Counted from the first letter of the stretch, positions 11,658-26,700 are shown. The stretch: 64,000 bases of DNA from Lateolabrax maculatus (GCA_031216445.1 CM062207.1:3741001-3805000), one strand, 5' to 3'. The notes: generated by a model not told the origin, from the letters alone. Made by a program: numbers and translations.

Positions 11658-13550
11658 CTGGAGGAGTGAAAACAGGAAAAAAAGTTCAAACCTGTGCTTG
11701 AATAAGTTTATACAAAAATGTATAAAAAAAAGACAAGAAAACACAACCACAATGTGGCATTATCAGTTTTATAAGAGATTCTTATCTCAAGGGACCATGG
11801 CTGGTTAAATGAAGTGAAAAAAGCAACTTATATAGGAACATTTTATGGTTAAAAACAGTACTTAACATTATCACTATTTTTTTACTGCTACAACTTCTCA
11901 TGCTTTCCATCTGTCAAAACTAGGTGGTGCTGTGGCCACATTTATCGTCCCAACACACTCAAGTCATAAAACCTATAGACAAATGAGTCTGTGTGGGCCA
12001 GACACACACATACATTTTATTTTAAAGATTCTTTCATGTACTGTAGTAAAATCACACATCACTTTATCGGAGTAATTTTTTCTGCTTATTGGGATATCTA
12101 TTAATTCATTCAACTGTTTTATTTTTATCTTTTCATCATCTATTTATATTGAGTTACCATTATATCCTAGAGTTTCCGTATGCTCTAAAAGTTCTGACCA
12201 AAACCATCATGTGCAACTTCAAATTATAAAATTTGAGTTACACTTCAGGCCCCCCCCTCTGTGTCCTAAATGCGGCGTTGAACCGCCCACAACAGGCGAC
12301 CTCAAGCCCCCAAAATGAGTACCGTATCTGGCTTCCTGGCGCCTCCGGTTCTGGTTCAGTTTGAGCACGTTGAGGAAGACCTCGCTGGTCAGGCTGCCTT
12401 CGCCGCCATTGCCGTCGGGCGGGAACAGCGGCGAAGGGGGCTCCAGTGGGGACAAACTCCCACTGGAGGCTCCCACAGAGTCCAGGGACGCCCCTGTGTC
12501 CCGACGGCCCCCCGACTCACTGCCGCTCTCCACCGTCAGATGGCAGCCGCTGGAGGAGGGATGGAAATGCACACAAATGTTTGTTTGAAAACCCAAAAGT
12601 AGCCACGGTCACTCCCGGGACTGGATGGACAGGCCTGTTGTCGTGGTTACCTGAGTTTCCTACGCAGCAGATAGTCGATGATGTCCGGGTCCGTCTGGAT
12701 CAGACTCATCAGGACCTCCTGCTGCAGCTCTGCGGAAACCTGGAGAGTCCAACACACAAGAGGTTCGGACACATCTTGAGAGAGATTGTTTGTGTGCATA
12801 GTAAAGCCTTTTCTGTGTAAAGTAAAAAGCTATAAGATCTTTACCCAAACACAAAAAGGTGCACCCAATTTTCCCATCAGATCTTCTGCTTTCGTTAAAA
12901 GTAATGTTAAAGTACTTTCTAAGTAACATCTCAAAGGCTCGGCCCATGAAACCCCCTGCATGACTACATACCAATGATTGGGGGAACTAACCCTTTAATA
13001 CAAGTAAAACCTCTGATACCACAAGTTCGTTTCTGAAAGTGTAAAGTGGTTTGGCGTCTCTGTCGGGCTCTGCCGTACCGTGAAGAGCCTCCTGTAGTTC
13101 TGCACGAGCACCAGGGTGACGCTGATGATCGCCGTGCTGTCCTCGATCCCCATGGCGTAGATGTGAGGGCTCGTGTCTCCCCCCCGTTCCCTCTGCAGCA
13201 GGTTGGGCCCGAAGATCACCGCCAGGTTCGCCGCCGTCATCTTGTTGCCGGGGATCTGGACGAAGAGCGAGGAAGAGGAAGGTTTGCACAGGCTGAAACT
13301 GACCTTTCCAATGTGTGAAATGCTTTGATGCTCTGGGGTGTGGTCTACCTCCTCGTCGTTTGTTCCTATGCTGTCCTGGGCGTAGCTCTGCACGGTGTGT
13401 AACAGGCTGAGGAGTCGCAGCAGGGTGTCACAGTTACAGGGAGGGAGCAGGTAGAGGAGGTGCTGCAGGTACTGAAGCTGGTCTGCTCCCCTCAGCACTG
13501 CAGGAGGCACGGAGAGGAGGCTCAGTTGGATTAGTACAGGTGTGACTGCT

Positions 13551-13588
<38 letters not shown>

Positions 13589-13753
13589 TACGGTTGGCGT
13601 GCAGGAAGGCGGGGTACAGCTCCCTGGGCAGCAGGGGATCGGGCATGTCTCTCAGAAACTCTTTGAGCAGCGCCGCCACGTCATGGACGCTGTGCTCCTC
13701 GTCCAGCTGGACGTCCACGCCCATGTCGAAGTCGTCCCGCAGCTGAGGAGCGT

Positions 13754-13795
<42 letters not shown>

Positions 13796-16700
13796 GTCAA
13801 ACAAAGGTCCCTTTGGACACGATTTCCCCAAAAACAAGATATCACACATCATCAACTTTTCACTTGAACGTTATTTTTACGCTCAAGAGTCGACACGTAA
13901 CACGGGACGGTGATTCATGGGAAGATTCACACTGAGCTTCATGACCAGGAACTGAACTCACAATGCTGTGCTGCACATACAGGCTGTTACTTTACAACTG
14001 GAGAATCTTTCCCATCTCAAAATGATCAAAGAAGTAATCTTGACTTCTAAATACATGTGTATCATTATGTTTTGTATTCTTGTGACTATCCATTAGATTA
14101 TCCATCTTTAGATCGTTCCTAACCTTTGTGTTCTTGTGTTATCCTTCACGTTGGAAGGGAGTTGAAAAATACTTTGTGACACTTCCTTTCACAAAAAGTA
14201 CTTAATCTCTGCATTGAAGGACATATTTAGACTCACCTGTCTTACTCTTTTCTTGGAGCTACCAACTCGGAAAATCCCCACAGTCTGAAGCCCTGGGGAC
14301 ACAAAACGAAGCACCAAATTGTCTCAACGGCATCAGGTGGAAGTTTCATTGATCTACATTTACACAGACACGTGAAAATGAATGAACTCAAACCCAGACA
14401 TCTCAATTTGCAGTTTCAATATAATATAGTGCCTGAAATGTAGTCTGTCTCACCGTGGGTCTCGATGTGACTGCAGCACCTCTCCAGCACCCGGGGCACC
14501 TGCCTGTAGATGGGGTTGAGGCTGAGCTTGGTCTGGGTCCTCCCCTCAGACGAGCCGCCGGGCGACTTCATCAGCTCCAGCTCGGCCGGGTGTGAGAGCT
14601 GCAGCGCCTCCAGCAGGCGAGACTGGCTCTCTACAAGGTCGGAGATGGAGTCCACCGACAGGCCACCCTGCAGGGGGGGAGAGAGGGGGCTGATGAAGCA
14701 ACATGTTCTATATTCTGGATACATCATTAAGAAGGATGTCTAGAAGGACGTACAGTAAACTTGAGATTTAAAATGTCACTCGTGACTTTTCACTAAGTCA
14801 ATACTCGATCTGCAATCTAGTGGTCAAGTCAAAGTGGAATGAAGGGAACAAAAAAGGAGGGAAATATCTGGCTCTTTTGCTGCTAAACGCTCCACGTTGT
14901 TCCCCAGCAAGTTGCTCACTTTGTCTGTGTGCTGTCTGGTCGTGGGTACGTGTGGAGTACAGTGGGTTTATCTGTGGGTTTATCTCTAAAAAACAGCTGC
15001 CTGCTGCTGCTGGAAACAATGCAGATGAGAGCTGGGACAGTGAACCAAAATATTACAGATGCAGACCGTAAAAAAAATTAAATCATGAGCTCAAAGACGC
15101 TTAAATCTCTGTATAGTTGATGGGAATCTGGTGATATAATGACAAATGAAGATAAACAACATATTCTCCCAATGCTTGACTACGTGAAACACACATGTTA
15201 AATGCTGTAGGCTCAGACAACAGTGAGAGGAGTCGACAGGAGAAGAGGCCAGAAGAACAGGAGTCAATTTTTATCACTCAACCTGACGTTGCCAACCAAT
15301 AAAATATCTCAGAAGCTGAAAACGAAAACCACAGAAATATAAATCACTTGAGCTGCGAATAGTTTCTGGAGGAACGTCAAGTGTCGGAGGATTTTCCAAC
15401 AGCTCTTCAGTTCAGAAATTAGGGGATATAAATTCAATCTGAAATGTGTTAATATTATGTAATAATATGTATTATTTTAGGAAACTTGGCTTTCTGGAAG
15501 GAACAGAAAATGATACACAGCTTTTATTTTACTTACTGCCACCTGCTCTTAGATGTACCATATAAAACAAATTTTACCAACAAAAATACCAAAACATTCC
15601 CTTGTTCCAGCTCCTTAACTGTAAAGAATTTCTGCTTTTCTTTGTCATACGTGATACTAAAACAATATATTTTGTTCTTTTGAACTGTTGCTCAGAGAAA
15701 ATAAGACATCCGAGGACGTCGCCGTAATGGGCCCTTTTCACTATATCCTGACATTTTATGGACCAATCAATGATGCAAATACCTGCAGCCCTATTTAATT
15801 ACTATTATTTTATGTTTGATACAAACAGAAAGTGATACATTACTGTGACTCTGCAGCTCCACTGATGATTAAATGTCATAAAGAGAAAGCAAAATGTTTT
15901 AAACTCTTCCATTTCCTTTTTTAATTGAGTGTTGGGACAATCTGATGTCTGCCAGCATCACACTCAACAATTTTGTCACTTTTCCAGTGTGAATTCACTA
16001 CCAAACCTGCTTAGAAGTAGTATGTAGTGTTGAATTGGGGACACAGCGGTAACCTTAGAGCCCTCCATCAATGTCCTTTTCTAGTCCAAGTCCTGCTGGC
16101 CTGCTTCATTCCTCTAATCTGAGTGTATAAAGAAGCTCCTATAATAATTTAAAATGTCCTCACAGTAACTTGTTCCTCCGAGCCTTCTCCCTCCTCTGTT
16201 CATCTTGTTCCAGCCGTTAATTTCAACCTTTACTCCTTCTGTGTACGCTACCTGTCACTGCCCGGGACACGACGCAGTGCCAGCGCCACCACGGTACTGC
16301 GGCCTCATCTGTCAGACTGAACGTCTCCAGCCGAGCGTGTGTGTGTGTGTGGGTGTGTGTGTGTGTTGTCAGACATGTAAACAGTGAGCTGCTGCAGTCC
16401 AGACAGCTGTAAGAGGATGAGTCATTGAGTCCTATTGAGTTGGAGACGGATGGGAAAACTTTGTCTTTACCTCCACTGTCTCAGTCTCTGTTGGGAAACG
16501 TCTTGCAATATAAAAGAATTACACTTTTATTTCCCCACCTGAGGGGTGCATAAAAGTCTGTGCTAAATTTCGTGGCAATCCATCCAACTGTTGTCAAGAC
16601 ATTTCACTTAAAACCACAAATGTCAACCTCCAGGTGGCGCCGGAGGAAAGGTCATGGGATCAAATATACCAAATTTAATGGAAATCCATTTCATCAGTGA

Positions 16701-17514
16701 TGCAAATGTTCAGATTGTCACTCACTGAAATCGCATATTTCCTGAATTTTAAACAAAAAGAAACCAAGTTACCAAATACTTCCAACTGCATGTTGCAATT
16801 ACAGTAAACAGATCATTTTGTGGGTGGCTGAACCGGAGCGGATTACAGTCACGATTACTTTTTTTGTTACAACCTGATTACATAATTGTGATAGCTTGTA
16901 ATCTGTTATTACAGACACACACGTGACTGCTTGCAGAATGTGAGAACAACTTATGTAAGTTACCTGCAGTGATCAGTAAAGCCTCACATTAATGAAGAAA
17001 ACAGTCAATTAATTACTAAGCACATTTACAAGTACTGTAATTAAGTACATTTTTCAGGCAAATATTGTACTTTTTACACTTTTGGTTACTAGTGACTTTG
17101 CAGATTCTGAATATTAATACAAAATATAATCAACAAAAATATAAATGTTGATGTGTTATTATAGATTATGCCACTGAAGTGATACGTACATTAATGTGTT
17201 TTTAACTGTTTTAGGACTAAACAATTAAACAACCAGTAATCAGTTATAAAGATAATCGTTGGTTGCAGCCTGTTTAATACAGTATGACATAATAATTTCT
17301 GTCTGTCTTCTACCAAATATTCAGGTATCCACTGAGGCAGCACTGTGTGTGCAGTGTTTACCTCGGTGACTGATTCTTACGAGCTGCACTTGATGGCTGG
17401 TTCAGGTGCGATTACTGTCCTCCGTGGCTGTGATGACACTCATTACAGGCTCAACATAACAACTGTTTCCAGATCAGTGTGGAGAGGATTACAGGGTGTG
17501 ACGGCCTCCAAACT

Positions 17515-17558
<44 letters not shown>

Positions 17559-17696
17559 AGCAAACTCACACAGCAGTTTTCGTACAAACACACGACTGAA
17601 GAATTCGTTGTGAAAATGTTTACAGTCGGAGACGCGATCAGAGATTAGCAGGGTGCGTTGTGGAGGCCCTCGTTACAGCGCACTCACTCTCTCTCA

Positions 17697-17739
<43 letters not shown>

Positions 17740-20700
17740 TTCTCGCTTCAGATCACATAAAACCTGGCAAAAACAAGCACCTGCTGGTTTTTACTTTACC
17801 TTTATCAGTATTTTGTTCCCTTGAATTACGGAGTCAAATCTCTCTTAAAATCACACACATGGAAACACACAAAAACAAATATCCATTGTTTGATTAAACG
17901 TGGAATTTGGTGAAAGTTACTGCAATGTTGCACTGGGAGCAAGAAAATAAGTAAACCATAACGTCAAAGGTCAAAGTTGCATGAATGCATGTTCATACAC
18001 ATCTCTGTGTGTATCTGCGTGATGTCATCTATAACATGGATAATCATTATATTATTAATGAAATCATCTGTGAGACTTTGTTGTCCATTATATTTTCACA
18101 AAACATACATTACTTCACACTCCACTTTATCAGACAATGACTTGTTTTCCAGGTTTTTATATGTAAAACACAGGATAACTTCACTAATATGGTGGTTTCA
18201 TTACTACAAAGTATATTAAGAATTATTATTTTAAATATTATATAACATTTTTTTGCATCAGCAACACTATGGAATTAGAATACTTTTACTTTTGATAAAT
18301 ACAAACATTGCAAATTGCATATGAATATATTTATTATTGATTATTTATTGTTGTTTGACCATTTACTTCCCAGATTTATATTTAGGCTACATCCTTTTTT
18401 ATGGGTTGAAATAAATAAATTAAAAGAAAGTTGTTGTTGTACAGCTGATTCACTCAGACAGACTGTCTCACCCTCCTCTGCCCTCGGCCGGTGTTATCCA
18501 GGAACGTGGGCGACATCGGTTTGTTCTGGATCTCAAAAATGGGCGCCGGTGCCACCGAGTTGGACGGCGAGCCGGGCCCTCCCCCAGTGATGGACGAGGA
18601 GCAGACCAGCGGCTTGTTCCCGTTGAAGAACTGTCGCTTCTCAGCCCTGAAGCGCAGGATGCTGGCCTCCAGGTCCAGACAGTCCCGCCTGCTCTCCTTC
18701 AGGGCGTCCTGCCGCCGCTTGTAGGCCCGGTCGTTGGCGATGACCTGGGAGAGGGGGATGCCGAACGCCTTGGGGGCCGATTCTGAGGGAGGAGAGGGTG
18801 GAACAGGAGAAAAGAAAAGACACTATTTATATGAGCTGCACTAAACAATATTTTTACGTCTACAATGGATGAAATAACCCTGTAATGAGGAAGGGGTCAC
18901 TCAATGACAAGCCCACAGGGACTTCCCCAGACTTCAGTCCCTATTTTCAGTTTCTTTGTTTTGGTTTCCTGGCGTGTAAATCTACTGTTTTAGTTCAGTG
19001 GAGCAGCAGGGCAGCTCTTTTGTGCGACCTGCCCAGCACCAAACAACAGGCCAGTAAAGTTAGTGACCAGCTGGGGAAGACAGTGACAAGAAGATATTTC
19101 CCTCAGGAGACCAAAGCAGAGCTAAAAAAAAAGAATTGATTATTGGACTTGCATTCATCACATGGCCTGTTACATCAACTCTGACACAGAGAATAATTAG
19201 ATATAAAATAAGAACATGAACTGGACTGGGATGTTAATCAGGATCATCGATCAAACACACTTTATTTCAGTGTTTACAGGGCTGCACCCCTTACACAACA
19301 TATTGCCTGACACCGTTGTAGAAATCTTTCTGTGATATCTGTGATAGGTTTCAGTATCTGAAATGGTAGCTGTATATAAAAAAAAGCCCTTGTCCTGCAA
19401 TCAAACTTCAGTATAGACGGTAGAAAAATTTATTTAGAAACAGTTTGACATCTTTCATAACAGTTACCATCGCAACAGGACTTTCCTGTGTTAGTACACT
19501 CTGCAGAAATCTGGCTTGCATGTCAGAAAAATGTGTTCAGTATCAATCTGGCTTAATATGACAGTCCAGAGAGTCATGATTGAAAACTTTTGCCTGATCT
19601 GGTGGAGAGACTCTAAATCCCTCAAAGACTGACTTACACTGAGGGGGAAATCCACTTATTTGGTGTTATAAAAACTGATGATTTTTGTTTTTGCAGAATC
19701 ATGAGGCTGCAGCTCTGATATGTGTGAAGGAGAATAATGGAAGAAACAGATGGGAAAAGGTGTCTTAGTGTTATTAAATGTTAATTATTGCTTGAATGTC
19801 TCCGGTGTCAGCTCTGTGGGAGAGAAATATCACATCTGTAAAGGAAATACTACCCCCACAGCTTTCATAATTCTTAGGTGCTTGAAAAGTGGTCAATTTT
19901 TTTTTATATCAGAATGAGCACTTCTTCTATAAAACCTGTTTTGCAGGTAAATTCATCTTGGGTGAGCACACTGATGTTGTAAATCAGCGGGTGAGGCAGA
20001 ACTGTTGCCCTGAGTGAGTCTTGTTGTATTTACAGAACACATTCCTCTCCGCTGATCCCATCTGAACTCCAAACAGGAAGATGGTTCGACTTTCATCATC
20101 AGGGCCAGGCTCTTTTTGTTTGTGGAGGAATAACGGAAAAGAAAAACCTGTAACAGCTTGAGCACCTGGTTTTAAACGCTTCAGTTTGGGTATATCAAAT
20201 AGAAAGGTTGTGATGCACACTGTTGGTCAGCTATGGAAGGGCCCATAAGGATAAGCAGTGTAGATAATGGATAGATGAGTGGATGGAGGTATGTTACACA
20301 TTTAAATGTAGACTTAAAAATATAATCCTTGCTGCATTTGCAGGTCTGTTTTATGTCAGCTTCATCTTGTGTGCAGGTAGAGGCATGGACTGCCCCTTAT
20401 TCCGACAGCCCTTTTTTTTTTTTGAATCCCCATAGTCTGAAAAATGTCCCAAATAGACTAAAAGTCTATTTGTTTCAGCACGTTATCCCGAGATCAAACG
20501 CCCACTGCTCCGAAAATACACACTCCCCCTGCAGCTGTTAGGGTTATGATCTACGATGTTTTTTTATTTTCTCTAAAAATGTATTTCTCTAATAGGCTGG
20601 ATCGTTTCCATCAGAAAACTGTTTTTAGACCAGACTACATCTAGCGACCTGGGTGATGGTGGCACGCAGCGAAATTGGAAATTTGTCTGCAACAGTAAAA

Positions 20701-23700
20701 TCACTTGAGATGTCCTTTTGAGTAAGGCCCGAAATTAGCCTATCAAAGGCAGAGTCCCCGCCGATTCAGCACCATGGACAGGGCCGGCCAGGTATGAAAC
20801 AAGTTTAAATGAAACTGAAAAATCTGAAAAATGAAGACAACTGCCTGTAAACAAACGTTTTTTCTTCTTTCCTCTCCCATTAATCATCACACAACCCCTC
20901 AGGTTTATCTTGTGACCCTTTGGAGGGGCCCGACCCTTAGATTGTATTGGTACTTCTACTTGAATAGGATGCAAATAATTTTTCCACCTGGATGAGACTT
21001 ATAGTCACAGCCTTTCTGCTACCAAACATTCATAACCAGCTGGGCCATCAGGTTTTTCTGAGCTGCATCTAAAATCCTTGATCGAGTCCACCGATGGAAG
21101 ATTTATATCTTTGGCGACCAAAGTCAGAAAAAAGTGCTCACAGACGCTTATTTGCAACGTTGGCTTGATATCTACGGCTGATGAGGGTAGATTTCTGCTT
21201 TCTATTCTACATCTTAGCACGAACATTCACCAGACTATCACCGCACAATCAGACATGCCTCAAAATTTAGCTAATGTAGCAATATAGATATCATGCAGTC
21301 TGACACTGATTATGACCAAGATTTTATCAGACCCCTATCACACTGTGCAACCCTGTCTCCAACTTATGTTCTGCTAGCATAGAAAAGAATTGGTGATATA
21401 GACTGAGAGCCTACTTTAAAGTAGTGAGCAGATAACGACTGATGCTGTTGACTGAAGGGGGTTAAGACTGATGTCAGTTTATGTGCGATGATTAAATGAA
21501 TGTGCAGCCTTGTTAACTTGTGATCACACAGCACCTCACAGGAGAGATTAGAGGTTCAATAAGACGTGCGGTATAAGAATAGACAGAATGGATGAAGAGA
21601 GCAGGTAAGAGCGGGATAAACGGGTAATCCTGTTAGAGCAGCCACAGCCGCAAACCAGACATTGCACTCAGACTGATACAGGCTTACTGCACCGCCAGCG
21701 TTACAGCATGCAGGTGAACGCCACCCGAGCGAGGTCGCTGTCATCGCAGGAGCTTCGTGGTCGGCAGCTTGGCTGAAACTGCAAATCCCTCATCACATGA
21801 CCACAACAGTTGAGCTCACACTCGGATCGGACAATCAGTACTTAGTAAAAATCCAGTTAGAGAGGTGAATTAAGGGCATTACGAACAACAACAACAACAG
21901 AAACAATGGCTCGGATTAAAGAGTGGCAAAGCAACAATTCAAATTAAGAGAGTTGATTAGATAATGGTACAGTACATTTAAAAATTATAAGTAAAACAAC
22001 GTATCATCTGCAAAATTTCACACACTGCTGACTAAATCTCAAAAGGTCTATAATGGACAATTCTGCAAAACCACGGATTACGTTCGATTACTATTTCTAC
22101 AATATCTTTGCATGGTAACTGCAGTATGGTTAAGGTTAGGGAAAGATTGTAGCTAGTGCAAATAAAAAATGACTAAGGTTCAATGGTCAGGGCGAGCTCT
22201 CTGTGACCTCAGACTCAGTCACATTGACTTCTCAGTGCAAACCTTACTGGGGAAATATGCATTATTTTTCACCTGTTTTCCGACAGCAGGTTGCACCTTC
22301 AGAGATATTTCCATGGTTTCACGTGTTTGAAGTACAACATCTTTGCCCAGGGTGAAACCAACGTTTACATCCAGTTACAGACTTTTTCTTTATAACATGG
22401 CAAAAAAACAAATGCCTGTTGTGCAGCCTTGGCTCACTCTTTGTTGACTCAAAAGTACTCAGTCTTTATTGTGTGGCGATTTTCACCCATAAGCCTCTTA
22501 CACAGTGCAGGTTGACATTTAAAAAGGCATGAGCTGAACTTGCCCCCAATAACAAAAATACCCTTAATTGTCCTGTAAATACGATAACAACTCTTTAGAC
22601 TGAATCAAATTAACAAATCACAAACGAGTCAGCAGCTCTTTGACCTGTAATTGACCCACGTGGCCACATTTACTCAATAGAGATGAGTAAATAATTAGAA
22701 TTAAGAGTAAACAGGCAAATATATCACTGTCCCACATGCAGCACTAATAGCATTGCTTTGTCATTTGTGATTTGGGTAGGATAATGAGGCCTTCCAAAAC
22801 ATCTTGTGACTCTCACTTCTAAGGTTATTGCATTATGCGAGTAATTAACCACTCACTGAACTCAAACGGTGCCTTTAATTCCCCATTAGTACTTGCAAAT
22901 AAAAGAAATTTATGAAAAATATCATTTATACGATGCTTTGACACGTCGCACTCAATCACGTTGCCTCTGGACATTTGCCAGTTTGTGGTTTTGAACCCTC
23001 CTCATCCGTTCAGCCAAACGACTGATGCATCCTGCCAAGCTCTGAGTGTAAAGCGATTGTTCCTCTCTACAGCACTTAAAATTCACAGGAACAGCCTGAT
23101 GCCTGATGTTGGAGAGGCCTTAGAGCTCACTCTGCATGTGTCATTCACATGCATGAAACAGGAAACACCAAGCAGCTTAATCGGGTTGCATCTATACTTG
23201 CACGCTCACATTCACAGATTTGTGAACACACACACACACACACACACACATTTAAATGAAGACACATATACAACTAACACACACACAAACACTCACGTGC
23301 ACAGTCATGCCTGGCGAGAAATGTCCCAACCAGGTCAGACAGCCATGACAGACTGGCAGGATGCCATGTAAGGCCTTACAGGTATGGGATTGACTCCGCT
23401 TGAAATACCTCTCAGGTTGTGTGAGGAGTTCAGTACTTGCACAGCAACATGAACGTATCATTTGCTGGATGATCAACAGAGAAAACAGGCTGCTATTGCA
23501 CTTCTCTGTATAATATCCAGTAAAAAGCAATATTCAGAAAGGAAAATTTGTTTTAAAAAACAAAAACAGACTTATTATCTACTGCTTTTTAAAACTGTAC
23601 ACATACAAAGTTGAACCAGAAACTACTGGATCGTTTGAATGTTATCCTCCATTTAAGTTGTATTGGCTAATTGGATAACTTGACTTAAAATCCTCCTGTT

Positions 23701-26700
23701 TTTTGATACCCTGTCAAAGCAGTTGTAAAGCTGTGTCACTAAGTCTCTAATAAACTGGTAATTAATTGTATAATAGAGGGGTGATAGCCAAAACTATGCA
23801 ATAGTTTAAGGGGGAAACAAAGCTTGTTTTCGCTTAAGAATTTGGTTATTTCAGCCCCAAATCTCAGCTCCAGATTCATGCGAGTACGTTTCTTGTTTTC
23901 CAGAGGCCAAAAGGCCAGTTTAACTCTCCTTCCTCATACCTTCACTCTACAACCTTTTGTAGCTTTGTTTTTTTTTTTTTTTTAAAAAAGTGTGCTGCTT
24001 GATTAAAAGGCTGCCCTCCACCACATGTGCCCTTCATCAGGTGCCAGAGGTCACTGATAAGCTCCCTGACAGGTGCCTTATTGGCTGACTGCCAGTAAGC
24101 ATCAGCGACATGAATTATAAAGCCAAAGCTCTGATAAAGAATGATGATTTGCTCTGTTAAACCAGTTTATTAAAGCTCTTCCAAACAATCAGGTAACTAT
24201 GATAATGGCCATTTATTTATTTATGTTAGGTCCCTATTAGACCAAATAGTTTCAGGTACTCGGTAGCCCAGGATTATTTCTGCTTTAGTATGTAACGGTC
24301 CTTGCTGAATCACTTTGGTTCTGCTCTTGTTATTTCTTGTGCACATATGGTTTTGTCATCTGATGCTTTTTAGACTAGTTGGGAAGCTAAATTTCATGTT
24401 ATAACGTTACTAAATATCCCAAAAAATGTCTACCCCTAGCTGTATTTTGATGTATTAAGATCCTAAAGTGGTTCCTGGAGCCCTGAAAAAGTTCCTGTGG
24501 AGGACACAGGGCAATCTAGATGATATTTGTTTTTAGGACAAGAATTTGTCTTGTGTTGTTGTGTCAGTGTTGCTCGAGGACACTTCAGCAGGATGGACAC
24601 TTTGTCTTGGGTCTAGTTTTGCGTACATGCCATACCACCCTGTGTAGCTCGGTACATTTCCAACAAACACTAAGTCTCCTGCCAACGAGAATGGGCTCCA
24701 TCCATTGAATAAGATGGCATCTGTTAATATGTCTTACGCACTGCACTTAAAGGCCCCGTTTGATCAGTAAGCCCGTGATTATTCCCCGGTCCTGACGTCT
24801 GTTGGCAGGGACGGCCAGGCTGACCACTCCATGCCGCTGCAACATTTGGCCACATTTTCTGGCATGAACCCCAACTACGACAGTGTCAGCTGCTTGTACT
24901 GGAGGTGTTTCCTTGTTTAAAGTAAACAGCTGAGTATTTAATAGTTGGCTGTGGCAGCTAGGAAGAGTCAGGCAGTCTAGTTCATGGGACATTTAGACAA
25001 CTGAGAGGCCTGAGGCTACTACAGAGTTATGAAAAAGATGAATAAAGTTTGCATTCTACAATTAGGCCAATTTTGATTTGATTTGTTTTTTTTTGCTAGC
25101 AGTGGTGCCAGACATTCCCTGATTCCAGCCTCTCAGTTGAGCTGATTTGCTGTCTTATGTGATAGTAAACCAACTGCCTTTCAGTTTGCTACAGGTTTAG
25201 GGAAACATTTGTTTTTGTACTTAAGGTTTTGGGGCTCCGCAGAGGTTGTGCTGCATGGGGTAATTTGGACTCATGACCTCTTAAAATCCTGGCTACGGCC
25301 CTACATGTCTTACACCTCCAAAACATCACATCTTGACAACTGAAAACCAGCCAACATTCCTTAATTCCAAAACTCAGCCCTAGTAGGCATGATTAGTGCT
25401 TTAATACCGTCAGTATTTCACTGACGAGACCCTTCTGGGCATGTCCTGGGTAAGCGGTAAAACAAACACTAAACCTCAGACGGGAAGACAGCTGTGTGTG
25501 TCTGACTGGTTCAAGCCTTATTGTTCAGGAATTTCACTGCTTTCCTTCTTTAGTATTTCTGGTCCTCAGGTCATCGTCTGTTACTGGAGGGCTGATAGAG
25601 ATTATATTTAGACGCTGTTCCGTCCTCATTGCTATTCCTCCTTCACCACACCAGCAGCTGGACAATAATATTGGTCGTCTGGGGCATTGAACTTGGTGAA
25701 TTTCAAAACCTGTGTTTATTTAACACAGGATGTCCTCTGTCTAAACCCCAGTGAAACAACACAGAAGCAAACTAAAAGAAGCTTAGTAACTTCTATTTAA
25801 CCTTTTCCTGAAAATAATTTCTGAAAGAAAAAAAAACAAAAGAAAAAACACACAAATATTGGAGGTGGAGCAACTGGGAAAGAAGTACCAGTTGGATGGT
25901 CTAACAACGTCTAAAACCCCCTTTCCCACATCACAATGGTGGGGGCTGTTTCTGAAAGAGATTGTACGTCATCCATAGCCAATTTACACAGCAACTGGCC
26001 AGGTAACCTAATCAAGATTTCTCTATTAAAGTCACTACACACAAAAAAAGTAGGTATAACAATTTTACCTTTAGACACGGTCGGACGACACTCAGTATGA
26101 CCTAGTTTGTTTCAAACATGCCCATAACTCCCTCCACCTCCTCAGCCACCCCCCTGAAATTACATATAATCGATACTAAAAATGTTAAAAACCTTGAAAT
26201 GAATGCCCCGAGAGTTTCAAACAACGGAACAATAAAAATAATCAACTGTTAAGGTATCAGTATGCTCAAAACGGATGTATGTATTTGCATGTACCAAGAG
26301 TGCAACACGATTGAAGCATTCCCGAAGAGACTGACTGAAAAAGTGCACCGTTATCCCCATATTTAAACGACCCAACCTTTGAGTGTGGCCACTGTGCACC
26401 TGAGAAATGCTTGCATGGCTCCATAAAATCAAGTTAAAGCCTTTAAATCAAACATTGAAACTTTTCCCCTCATTCCCAACAGCTATTGTGAAAATATTAT
26501 CAGGTTACATAAAATCCATCTCACTTATTACCATTTCTCTCACAGTAACTCCAAACAGATTGCAGTTTCCACTTTGCAATCCTTTTCCATGTAATCTGCT
26601 ACCTGCCGACCCCTGAAGGCCACATCGTCAGGCCTTCGGTAGTGGGGGAACAGAGCCAGCGGGAGCGCTGCCAGGTCCCAATGTTCTGTGTTTTGATGAG

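Larger units (their letters stand above)
14668..18471 (-). other. arhgap6 intron 4-5
   Basis: 3.8 kb intron, donor GTGAGA. It carries three dinucleotide tracts (16337-16366, 17516-17554, 17699-17737) and pieces of dispersed teleost repeats at about 16547-16720 and 17020-17275. No extra exon seen. Confidence 0.8.

Noticed and set aside
11463..11808. Overlapping open frames opposite or shifted within arhgap6 exon 12
   Set aside because: High GC content keeps several frames open; only the frame ending ETMV joins to the upstream exons and matches the family's C-terminal pattern.
12219..12596. A continuous 125-codon frame covering exon 11
   Set aside because: Only the part 12323-12549 is exon. 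The extensions cross a clear GTACTC donor and a CCTCCAG acceptor, and have no family resemblance.
13542..13913. + strand open frames across the exon 7 region, with runs of VC and TH
   Set aside because: They read through the dinucleotide tracts and the antisense of the well-supported arhgap6 exons 7 and 8.
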